This document shows, piece after piece, positions 28,460 through 38,113 of a stretch of DNA of 64,000 nt (position 1 is its first letter; each line of letters begins with the position of its first letter). Under the pieces are notes generated by a model that was not told the origin of the DNA, did no database searches, and worked only from the letters and a program-made list of their open reading frames with translations. The translations under genes were made by a program, and so were the position numbers. Source of the stretch: Lichtheimia corymbifera B2541 (taxonomy: Eukaryota; Mucoromycota; Mucoromycetes; Mucorales; Lichtheimiaceae); assembly GCA_000697475.1 (NCBI GenBank), contig JNEU01001145.1:62001-126000 (forward strand), given 5' to 3'.

Positions 28460-29574
28460 GAGGAGATGAGGAAAAGGGAAGAAGAAAAGTAGAAAGAGGC
28501 TGCTCGATACAATCCCCCCATTTGTCAAATGAGAGCAGTTACACGAGTTACCATGGCGCGACGCTGCAGCCAACTTAATCGGTGTCCATGCATAGACACG
28601 GAGTGCGTCGCCCACATGTCATCTATGCATCAGCCACCACCATCACTACTTATCCCTTCCACCGAGAAACTTCAGATAGTGTTGTAATGAGATCTTGGAG
28701 AAGAGGGCTGTGGTGCACAATGTTGGCAGCTTATTGACCTTTGCTACTTTCTGCATGATGGTTGTATATGTCAACGTGGCTATAAAAGTTGAGTAAATTG
28801 ATTGTGACCCCAAAGTTTGATGTGATACGCGCTATCCCTTTCAGGAATCCTTTATCTGGGGTGCAAAAGATCTACAGTCGTTGTGACACCAATAGCTCCT
28901 TCCAAATGCAGTAGACGACCCATTTCTCCCAGTGATTCGTTTGGATCAAAAGAACATGGATGTGATTGACAGCGATAGATTGCTCCCAAACATATTTGGT
29001 TTAACGTGAATCAGACCATGTTGACATATGCATAGTATCTACATTTTGGATCCCTTCAACAACACCTCGGTTCGACTTTGAACGCCTTAGATGATGATGA
29101 TGAATTTTCATGCTTTGTTGCAGACCAAGATATGCAACGCTTTATCGGAGGCATTAAGTACAGCATGCATTTATGATCACAACCCATTTTAAGATACGGC
29201 CTCTTTTATATAAAGGATCGATGAGCTGCAAGCTACACTAACAATCTATCTTCTACCTATGCTGCATGGTGATGGTATCCGTTGTACGAGTTGCTACGCT
29301 AAAGAGTGTCCATTTTTCGCTTTCACGCTTGTCAACCATTTATAATCCATACAATAAACCAGTGTCCGATCTTTTATTACTTGATTCCGCGTACATATAT
29401 ATCCTTATCAAACGCATTCTTCCGTAAACAAGTACAATAAGGTGTATCTCTCGATATAATGAGCAGGAAATATTGTCGCAGCAGCGGTATTGTCATGGTG
29501 CATATGATGTAGTATGTATGACTGAATGATTGCAATAAAGGTAGTCGAAAGACCATCAACCAAATGGGAATTCT
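28460..29574. other. Intergenic region, nothing recognised
   Basis: About 1.1 kb between the coiled-coil gene start and the cyclin gene stop, both on the minus strand. It should include the coiled-coil gene promoter. No ORF, repeat or RNA gene with support. Confidence 0.4.
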
Positions 29575-31004
29575 TCAACTCGGCAACGCTGAGGACTGGA
29601 GTCTATTAATCGATCGACGGTGTTCCATTGCTCTTGAGGATGGGCGATCCTTCAACCTGTAAAGCTGCTGTTTTTCTCGAGAATAACCAGGGGTTCTTTT
29701 TCTTTGACTACCATCCGAGCTTCGCTGTCGCTACCATATTATTCAATAAGCATCAGACCACAACATGATCAATAGCCATCGTCTCACCGATGTTGTACTG
29801 CTGAATTGCTCAGATTGGTTGGGTATCGAGTATCCTAGCATGATTTCCTGTATGATAGCTGCGTTCTAAGATTAGCAATGTGCAAATGCATTGAAAAGAG
29901 GAGACTTGCGAGGTGGAGGATTACCTTGCAACGAATCAAAGTGTTGGTCAATGAGCTGGATTAGCCGTAATCTTTTATTGTCTGGGAATTGTTGGCGGTG
30001 AAGTCGGTAACTGAGCATCACGCATGCTGCTGCAATCAGCTTTGGTTCATGTGTCAAACATACTGGCAATCGTAAACTAACCCATGTAACAGTATTAGTA
30101 TCACATTTCAAATCCTCGCCCTTGAACATGGTTCCCATGATCGCCATGTCATACCTATCATTGGTGAATCCCCACGCTGATTGGACCACACTCTCTGACA
30201 CTGCCGGGAAGAAAGAAAGAAAACAATGAATAAAAAGATTGAATGGAAACCAAGCATAATGAAATTACCTTGTAATTCGCCCAAAATATCTAGCAATGGC
30301 TCATAGGGATGGCTGACCGTCAAATCAAAGCATAAAGTCTCGAGGACAATGATCTCGTATCGAACAATGGCATCTCTCCAACCGAAAAACATCTGTGTGT
30401 ACATACGACATGAATTATTTTAGTGAACGATCGGATAGATCCCCATAACATCTACGTGAACTTACTTTGGCTTTTTCCTCGTTGGTACTTCCCCAAGTGT
30501 ATAGATGTGCCATGCTTATTCCGACGATGTCATTGAGCTTGCAAAAAGAATCTTCCACTTTACAGGCCAAAAACATGCATGTTGCTGCCAAGATCTACGC
30601 CACGAGATGATCCATGTGAGTATAGAATTCAAATTTGTCTTAGTGTTATATACCTCTGGTTTATATATCGAGAAAGAATGCCGGGTATAAAAGCGATGGA
30701 AGAAGACCATGGCGGTGGCTACTGCTGGCTGAGGACTTTGCATAGAAGGACACCGTTAGAATTGATACAGTATCCCAATGAGATATTTACTCACGTTCCA
30801 AGACGACAGCCGAGGTACTCAATAAAGGTGCATCCCTGGAATCGCCTTTGGCGATCTCTGTCTTTGGACTTGTCTCCATTAGCCACAGAGGGAAACTGTT
30901 GGACCTTGTAATGTGAGAGCAACCACAGAAATATGATGAGCAACACCGTAACATAGTTGAATGCTGACGTTGAAAGAGAGAATAGGCGTCTGTACCTGAT
31001 CCAT
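29575..31004 (-). CDS. C-type (cyclin K/T/L-like) transcriptional cyclin
   Basis: Nine exons: 31004-30996 (MDQ only), 30904-30795, 30735-30654, 30594-30466, 30392-30269, 30200-30155, 30076-29925, 29858-29788, 29730-29575; 292 aa. The first cyclin box runs from about residue 40 with AVATAMVFFHRFYTRHSF, ILAATCMFLACKVEDSF and YEIIVLETLCFDLTVSHPYEPL. The second includes LRLPVCLTHEPKLIAAACVMLSY. This layout matches cyclins partnering CDK9/CDK12-type kinases that phosphorylate RNA polymerase II. The basic Arg/Ser/Gln-rich tail supports a nuclear role. Which of Pch1, Ctk2 or cyclin L it equals cannot be settled by eye. The last two introns are inferred from phase and are the least certain part. Confidence 0.85.
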
Positions 31005-31475
31005 GCTGATGTAGTTTTAGAAGGAGGGAAAAGGTCTATGCAACGTCGGCGGAGGGAAGCTCATTATAAGCAGTGTGCGAATTCCGTCTTTTTATGGCAA
31101 TTCACCAGCAAATGTAATGCAGCTTCTGATATCCGCTTGATTGTCTTGCATGGAAATAAGATAAGATCATAACATACGTACATACACAACACAATCAATA
31201 TATTGTCCCTTTATTACACACTATTAAATTATGCAACCCTGTGTCAAGTGGATTATATGCTAGGGGTCTTGTGATTAGGATTGCTTTCTTCTTGCGTGTA
31301 AGGGACAAGGGTACAAGTGTCGATTGGTTGCTGTTAGCCCAGCATAACCCTTTCCCCCAAAAATCACAGGGGGATTCAATTGACAAGGCCCATACCACCC
31401 TCATCCATGCTTACTATTACCATGGCTATTCTCCATTCCCATCCTCTTTATTCTTTTTCTTGTTTTCTTCAGAGA
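31005..31475. other. Intergenic region between divergent cyclin and repeat-protein genes
   Basis: About 470 bp shared by two divergent promoters. A CT-rich leader (31430-31470) precedes the secreted repeat protein. No TATA box is convincing. Confidence 0.45.
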
Positions 31476-33022
31476 ATGAAGTCATTGACTATCTGTACCG
31501 CTCCCATCCTCGCGATGTTGGCGGCATCTTTGGTGCAGGCTGACAACAACACTACTATCCAATATGGTCCAGAAGGAAATCTCATCGTCCCCCATGCTAT
31601 AGTGCGTCGATTTGCAGAACAACAAAAGCAAGCACAAGCTTCCATTTATGATGAAAATGGCCGAGTCAAGTTGCCAGAGCATCTTTCTACCGCCCATCCC
31701 GATGATTTCACCCATGATCATCATGGTCGTGTACTTTCCAAACGTCAAGCAGCTAATAGTGGTGGTGGCATTACCTACAACAGCGAGGGCGGTATTGTTC
31801 TACCAAATAAGGCTTCCTTTGCAGCAGCACCTGCACAAGGTGGTGGCGGTGGTGTGACCTATAACAGTGAAGGTGGCATTGTTTTGCCAAATAGACTCAC
31901 GTTTGCTGCATCCCCTGCACAACAAGGTGGTGGCATATCCTACAATAGCGAAGGCGGTATCGTGTTACCTAATCGACTCGCATTTGCTGCTGACAGCACC
32001 AACCAAGGTAGCGGTGGTGGTTTGAGTGGTGACACTGTTCCTATGCCATACACCAAGAATAAAATGGCAACAGGCGATTCCTCTGGTGGCAGCGGTGGCA
32101 GTCTTAGTGGTGAGACTGTTCCAATGCCTTACACTAAAAACAAGATGGCAGCAGGCGATTCCTCTGGTAGTGGTGCTAGTCTTAGTGGTGAGACTGTGCC
32201 TATGCCATACACTAAAAACAAGATGGCAGCAGGCGATTCCTCTGGTGGTAGCGGTGGTGGTGATCTTAGTGGTGACACTGTGCCTATGCCTTACACCAAG
32301 AACAAGATGGCAGCAGGTGATTCCTCTGGCGGTAGCGTTGGTGGCGATCTTAGTGGTGAGACTGTTCCTATGCCATACACTAAAAACAAGATGGCAGCAG
32401 GTGATTCCACTGGTGGTACCGGTGGTGGTGGCCTTAGTGGTGATACTGTGCCTATGCCTTACACCAAGAACAAGATGGCTGCTAACGAGCAAAAACAAGG
32501 TGGCATTACTTATAACAGCGAAGGTGGTATCGTTTTGCCAAACAGCATGGCCACATCCAATATGCAATTTGCAGCAGCCAACACTCAAGATGATAGCCAA
32601 TACCACAAAGGAGCCGGTTCTTTCTATGATGTACAAGCGCATGTGGGTGTCTGTGGAAAACGCGTCAAGAACACTGATCCTGTCGCAGCTCTTAATGTCA
32701 ACCAAATGGGCACCAACTCGGGTAAAATGAAGGAGAAATGTGGCAAAAAAGTGGAGGTGGTTGGTCCAAAAGGTGACAAAGTGGAAGCTGAGATCGTTGA
32801 TCTCTGTAATACTTGCAACGAAGGTAAGACTGGAATAAGAATGTTGAACAAGCGTACTAATGGTCCGATGCATTGCAGGGGATATCGATTTGAGCCCTGC
32901 TGGTAAGTGCTATCACTGCTTAGAATACTGGCATAGCAACTCATATATGTTATATAGCTTTCGAGAAAATCGCTCAATTTACATCCATGAAGACCGATGT
33001 CAAATGGAAATTTACATCATAG
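31476..33022 (+). CDS. Secreted tandem-repeat protein with expansin-like double-psi beta-barrel C-terminus
   Basis: Exons 31476-32823, 32879-32902, 32958-33022; 478 aa. A signal peptide (MKSLTICTAPILAMLAASLVQA) is followed by a propeptide-like region ending LSKR, a Kex2-type site at about residue 91. Four YNSEGGIVLPN units flank six copies of a 25-27 residue unit built on VPMPYTKNKMAAGDSSGG. The last ~110 residues match the RlpA/barwin-like double-psi beta barrel of small fungal expansin-like proteins: GAGSFYDV, VGVCGK, EIVDLCNTCNEGDIDLSPAAFEKIA split across introns, and a final VKWKF. Such domains bind or loosen wall polysaccharide; no enzymatic activity is claimed. The internal repeats suggest a wall-associated or adhesive protein (inference). 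Confidence 0.88.
32019..32485 (+). repeat. In-frame minisatellite, six 75-81 bp units
   Basis: Six tandem copies inside the expansin-like gene, each encoding LSG(E/D)TVPMPYTKNKMA plus a Gly/Ser spacer of variable length. Copies differ mainly at silent sites and in the spacer, so copy number is probably polymorphic between strains. Confidence 0.9.
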
Positions 33023-33329
33023 TTATTTGTATTGCAAATAAAACATCATTAATCTTATTTAACCATCATCATCATGTTTATTGTTTCAATCTCCATATCC
33101 AACATCGATATATTATGTGTAAGCATTTCACTTATACGTATACTATTGCAGTCATACAAATACCTTCATATACTACATCTTCATTATTGTATGTTCTGTA
33201 TGTGTCTCTCTAATGGTAATCATATCATCCATTGTACGGCAAGTTGTCATGTGTGTAACCACCACGTGACTTCCACTCTTGTCTACGATGCGCTCGACAC
33301 CATCCATCATTAGGAGGAAGCAACTCCAC
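33023..33329. other. Intergenic stretch before foldback element 1
   Basis: 3' flank of the expansin-like gene; AT-rich, no gene. Bases 33270-33300 faintly resemble the terminal sequence of the foldback elements, suggesting a degenerated left end. Confidence 0.35.
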
Positions 33330-33740
33330 CACGTTTACATATCATATTTAAAACGTAAAGATGCCCGTATCTCAAAATCTTACAATTAAGCATGGGGTCT
33401 TCTAATAGAAGAGGTTGCTCGGCAGGGTCGAAAGCACCTTGGATGCAAGTCCCACGATCAACCTCGTCGATCCTAGATTTCGCAATATCACCACCAGCCA
33501 AAGTTGAACTTGAGGTCGACCTCTTGAATTTTTTTTCAACGAGGCTGGTGGTGACATTGCGAAATCTAGGATCGTCGAGGTTGATTGTGAAACTTGCACC
33601 CAAGGTGCGCTTCACCCCGACGAGCAGCTTTGTTTGATTGAAGACCCCACGTTTCATTGTAAGGTTCACAGATACAGGCACTTTCATGTTTTACATATGC
33701 TGTAAGCGTGATGTTATATGGAGAGTGGCGTTCGTTCATT
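33330..33740. mobile_element. Foldback (long inverted repeat) element, copy 1
   Basis: Two arms of about 170-195 bp face each other around a 43-nt spacer (33500-33542). The inner arm ends are nearly perfect: 33481-33499 pairs with 33543-33561 with one mismatch. Homology continues outward to CACGTTTACAT at 33330 against its complement near 33710, with scattered mismatches and small gaps. The right arm extends further to 33740. The spacer contains a perfect 12-bp palindrome at 33512-33523 and an oligo-T run. No transposase is encoded, so it is MITE-like or foldback-type. Confidence 0.75.
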
Positions 33741-33816
33741 GGGAAGTATCATGCAAATGAGCTGTGTTGCACAAAGAAGTCCGTCTGCATCTTCGGCTCT
33801 ATCGGGGTCTACCTAG

Positions 33817-34264
33817 TTGACAATGAACAAACACCACTTGTCATATAGCATCACGCTTATATCATATGCAAAACACAAAGATTCCTGTATCTCATAACTT
33901 TACAATGAAACGTGGGGTCTTTCATAGAACAATATTGCTCGTCGGGGTGAGGCGCACTTTGTGTGCAAGTTTCACGATCGTCGTGGCCATTCTCAGATTC
34001 ACCCAATGTCACCACCAGCCTCGTCGAAAAAAAATCAAGAGGTCGACCCAAGATCCACTTTGGCTGGTGGTGACATTGCGAAATCGAGGATTGGCGAGCT
34101 TGATCGTGAAAATTGCACACAAGGTGCGCTTGACCCAGACGAGCAATATTGTTCTATGAAAGACCCCGCGCTTCACTGTAAAGTTTAGAGATACAGTCAC
34201 CTTTGTGTTTTACATATGCCGTAAGTGTGATGCTATATAGAAAGTGGTGTTTGTTCATTTTCAA
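33817..34264. mobile_element. Foldback (long inverted repeat) element, copy 2
   Basis: A second, more complete copy of the same structure 76 bp downstream. Terminal inverted repeats read TTGAcAATGAACAAACACC at 33817 and its complement ending at 34264. Arms are about 200 bp with a central region near 34015-34075. All four arms of the two copies share sequence, for example CACCACCAGCC and the TTACAATGAAACGTGGGGTC block. No obvious target-site duplication and no long conserved ORF. Related chance ORFs across the arms change frame between copies. Confidence 0.75.
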
Positions 34265-35747
34265 TCGCCTCTCTCATAATAAAGCCAAAGATGCAGAAGG
34301 ATTTGATGGTGCCACAAAGCCCAGGGGGCAGGAGTTGCAGAGTCGTTCCTATTGGTGGAGAGTGCATGATGTTGTTGTGATGTAGCTAGAGACCGTTAGT
34401 AGCTCTCACGGGGTCATGCGTTTGTAAGCTTAGAGATGCATGCGTATTATAAACCATTGAACGACGACAAATAAACATAAGGCTCTCTTCCCGACTTCTT
34501 ACCTTAGGGTACGGATGGACACGGTTTTGTCAACGCGCTTTTTACCCTAGTGGTGTTGAAGGAAGGACAGGTTGGCGACCGCATTTTATGTATTCTTCTC
34601 CAACGTGAGAGTCTCCCTTGTGTATCTTATCCCCATGCACATTGTATCGCGCGTACGTTGTGAGTGGTGTTCAGTCCGCGTATCTGCTGAGCATCACTGC
34701 AGTTCGAGATCCCTTACAACAATGTACATTTTCCCCTATTCGCCTACAGTAAGACGGCCCGTGTATGGCATGTTAACGAACGTGTGATCAATAGGACAAA
34801 AATGTTCAGTGCATGCCAGATTATCCTGTGGTAAAAGATGAGGGTAGCAATCATGCTAGGCAATAATAGGAGTATGTAGCATGTAGCACTTGTTACTTGG
34901 TTTGCCAATGGCGAAGCCACGTGCAGCACCTTTTTCACTGAATAAAGTGTGCAATGAATTCACATGTAGGATCGTTCAACAAAGGCATCAAGCTTCTTAA
35001 AGGAAGCTCACATTTTACCGGCATAAAGATTTACGGCCCCTTCTTTAACATTAGTGAACATCCAAACTATAGGTGGTCAGGACCGTCTCACGAACCTGTT
35101 TCCACCTACGTATGTCAATCGCGAATCCAGATACACTGCTTTCCGGTATTACTATACGTAGCTGGTGTTTCTGTGAGCTATTTGGATGAGTTGGGTGGGT
35201 TGACGCTAAGGAATAGGCCATCAACAACGGTGAAAAGGAGGATGACGTTGGTACTAGGAATGTTATCGTTTTTGTTTGGTGTGGATATCTTGATAGGCGT
35301 ATTTGCAAGAGACATGTTGGCATATATGTATGTATGTGAAAATGTATAATGGAAAACGGTAAGAGAATACGTGAGGTCCCGTAAACGTTCGCGTACCCTT
35401 TATGGGGGTTGTATATAAAACCAAGAAATCGAGCAAGGAGTATGTAATGAATGGCCATCACATGAAGGTGGGTGAACGCTAAATGGGTATGTTCGTTTAA
35501 TACATGACATCGTTTCTCATACTGCAATGAAGATCCCTGTGCACTAAATAAATGTTGTCACTATGAATGTCATGGTACTAATTATGGATGCCTGTATCTT
35601 GGAAACCAATGTATCTTGGAAACCAAAGAATTAAGCGCCGCCATGTTCGATTTCAGCTACGCTGTATTAGGTGGCTTGTGGCACAGGATAGCTTTAAGGC
35701 GCTCGCTATTAAAATTTTTCGAGTCTGTTCTTCTTCACTGCGCAACC
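34265..35747. other. Gene-poor intergenic region upstream of SNU13
   Basis: About 1.5 kb without a supported gene. ORFs at 34954-35349 (+) and 35051-35527 (-) overlap each other, lack family features and look like chance. The SNU13 promoter should be in the last few hundred bases. Confidence 0.4.
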
Positions 35748-36511
35748 ATGGTAATGTCAAACTCAATCATGAAGGTCTTTGCTTGTTTATTGACTAGTGT
35801 TTTTCGTATTCTATAGTCTGCTGTTAACCCCAAGGCCTTTCCCCTCGCTGACGCTACTTTGACCAACACCATTTTGGACCTTGTTCAGCAGGCTTCTCAT
35901 TACAAGCAGCTCAAGAAGGGTGCCAATGAAGGTAGGCATATATACACCTACACTCGTCCTCTGATAAACATGCTAACTTATTTATCTTTATAGCTACCAA
36001 GACTCTCAACCGTGGTATTTCCGAATTCATTGTGATGGCTGGTATGTATGGAGAATATCACACGTCTTGAAGAGGAAGCTAGGGGAGAAGAAGCAATGAT
36101 GAGAAACTCGTATGATGACAAATGCCTTACTTGGTGACAATGCTATGGACTTGGTATACGATTAGTCTTACTGAAGAGATTTCTTGTCGTTGCATCATTC
36201 GATCCTGCTTCTTAAATTCATGGTCGCGTGTATGGGTACCTTGGTGAAGTAAAGGACATTGTATCTTACAAATATTTTGTTTCTCTTTTCCAATAGCTGA
36301 CACCGAGCCTCTCGAGATCTTGCTTCACTTGCCTTTGCTTTGTGAGGATAAGAACGTTCCTTACGTTTTCCTTCCATCCAAGACTGCTTTGGGTCGTGCC
36401 TGCGGTGTCTCTCGCTCCGTTATTGCTGTTTCCATCACCTCGAACGAAGGTTCCGATCTTAAGCCTCAAATCCAATCGATCAAGAACCAGATCGAGAAGT
36501 TGCTTATCTAA
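35748..36511 (+). CDS. snu13: SNU13 / NHP2L1 (15.5K) snoRNP and U4 snRNP protein
   Basis: Exons 35748-35750 (the ATG alone), 35817-35931, 35994-36041, 36297-36511; 126 aa, identical in length to yeast Snu13. The L7Ae fold is unmistakable: [58 protein letters not shown]. The protein binds kink-turns in U4 snRNA and box C/D snoRNAs. The ATG-only first exon is supported by a perfect GTAATG donor after the ATG, and the next exon starts at Ser2 of the family. The 255-nt third intron is several times longer than its neighbours and carries a candidate C/D snoRNA. Confidence 0.96.
36103..36183 (+). ncRNA. Candidate box C/D snoRNA within SNU13 intron 3
   Basis: Box C ATGATGA at 36112-36118 and box D CTGA at 36171-36174 are bracketed by a terminal stem GAAACTC (36103-36109) / GAGATTTC (36176-36183) with one bulged base. 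The 11 nt CGATTAGTCTT at 36159-36169, one base upstream of box D, are complementary to AAGACUAAUCG, which I recall from the conserved large-subunit rRNA segment GCGAAAGACUAAUCGAACC. By the D+5 rule the methylated base would be the A of GACU. A weak C'/D' pair may lie near 36129-36140. Length is 81 nt. Host intron and motif spacing fit an intronic C/D snoRNA. Confidence 0.72.
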
Positions 36512-37189
36512 GCCACACACATACAATCCATCACCTTCTTTTTATTTTGTCAATTATCGCATTCTCATATTATTCTTGATGATCATGTTGGTGCGGACGC
36601 CGTTTATTGTCACTGAGCTCCGTTAGGTAGAATGATGCACTGGCAGGAGAAAGAAACAGTGTACATAGCATTCTAAACAAATTAATAACATCACAATGTA
36701 TCAAATGTCTTTTTTTCATATCACAATTGGGTTGATCTAAATTGTCAATGGGACAAAAAGGGGTTGTACTAACTAGTCTATCAATATCAATGCTTGCTTG
36801 ACACGCGCGCTCTGCTGCATCCTAATCATGCTAATGCAACTAATCTTCTCTAACAAAGTTACCGAGAGACATATTGAGTAGATCCAAAACAACCTGGGAG
36901 TTTATGGGTTGCCTATATAAGGAGTGAAATAGATGAACACAATGAACATCAAGGGGGAGAGAAAAAGTGTATCCATAATGGTGGTCTGTGAAAAACAGCA
37001 ATTGATTGTTGGCTTGATCTGTTCCAGGTTGATGCATGATCCCAGTCAAGCGATCTACTAAATATAGAACCACCTCCTGAAAGCATTTGTGATGATTGCC
37101 AGGTGGCTAGAGCCAAGTCTATATAAAAGATCGACACACTCGCAGAATGTCTATTTCCTTTGTTCTTCTGTTATCGTTCCACGTACACA
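36512..37189. other. Intergenic region between SNU13 and GPI-protein gene
   Basis: About 680 bp. No gene recognised; it ends with the TATA-containing promoter of the GPI-anchored protein. Confidence 0.45.
37122..37128 (+). promoter_or_regulatory. TATA box of GPI-protein gene
   Basis: TATAAAA located 62 bp upstream of the ATG at 37190, with a short pyrimidine-rich leader between. Confidence 0.7.
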
Positions 37190-37997
37190 ATGAAATTGCA
37201 ATTATTGGTCCTCGGTCTTGTCGCCTCGAGTGTCTTGGCTCAACAACAACGTAAGTACATGCCTTGCACCTCACATGTATATCTTTGGCACATTTATCTC
37301 AATCTGTATGTCCATAGCTGGTGCACCAAGTGCCGATTCTGGTGATGTTGCCGCTGGAGCTGGTGATACTGCTGCCAGTGGTGATGCTTCCGGTGCTGAT
37401 GATACCTCTGCTGGTGCTGGTGATGTTGCTTCTGGAGCTGGTGAAAATGGAGCAGATGCTTCAGGAGCTAGTGATGCTGGTACTCCTACTCCCTCAGCAC
37501 CTGCTGCTGATGGTTCAGGTGAAGCTGCGACACCAACCCCTGACACTGAAGCTTCAGGTGACGCCAATAGTGGTGCCTCTGATTTACCACAAGCTTCCAC
37601 ATCCATTCCTGATATCAATTGGTGGACAAGCACGGTCAGCGATACATCTGGTTTCCCAACAGCAGCACCTTCTGCATCCGAAACTTCTGCAGATGCGTCA
37701 GGATCAGCTTCTGAAGGTAAATGATAACATACATGCAGCATGTACATCCTTGTGTTGACAATTTTACGTTAACACTGCTACTACATTATAGCCCCTTCCG
37801 CATCTGGCTTATCATCTGCAGGAACGCTTCCTTCAGGATCCTTGTCCTCTTTGCCATCTTTGCCATCGGCTTCCTCATCTTCATCTTCCCCATCACATAT
37901 GTCTTCGTTGCCTGCATCAGCAGGAGCAAGCAAGACCCAAGCCGGTGCTGGCATTCTTGCAACATTGGTGATTGTTGCATTTTCGATTTGGAACTAG
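37190..37997 (+). CDS. GPI-anchored Ser/Ala/Gly-rich cell-surface protein
   Basis: Exons 37190-37250, 37318-37716, 37792-37997; 221 aa. Signal peptide MKLQLLVLGLVASSVLAQ, then about 180 residues made almost entirely of Ala, Ser, Gly, Asp, Thr and Pro. The only aromatic cluster is INWWTSTVSD. The C-terminus has a small-residue omega region (ASAGASKTQAG) and a hydrophobic tail AGILATLVIVAFSIWN, a standard GPI-attachment signal. The Ser/Thr content predicts heavy O-mannosylation. No catalytic domain is seen. A structural wall or plasma-membrane role is inferred from composition alone. Confidence 0.85.
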
Positions 37998-38113
37998 TAC
38001 AATTATGGTCAAGAGCAATATTCTTCACAGATAGTATAGGAGTAGTTTGAAGTGCTTTGCACCTTGTTTTCCATTATTGCGCAAACAAGTCATAACCAGA
38101 AAACAAGTACATT

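Noticed and set aside
33310..33687. 125-codon ORF and related ORFs across the foldback elements
   Set aside because: They follow from inverted-repeat symmetry and shift frame between copies; no recognisable transposase.
34954..35527. Overlapping 131- and 158-codon ORFs on opposite strands
   Set aside because: Mutual shadows with no family features or splice continuity.
36096..36102. A second ATGATGA just upstream as an alternative snoRNA C box
   Set aside because: No terminal stem forms with it; the copy at 36112 has the matching stem.
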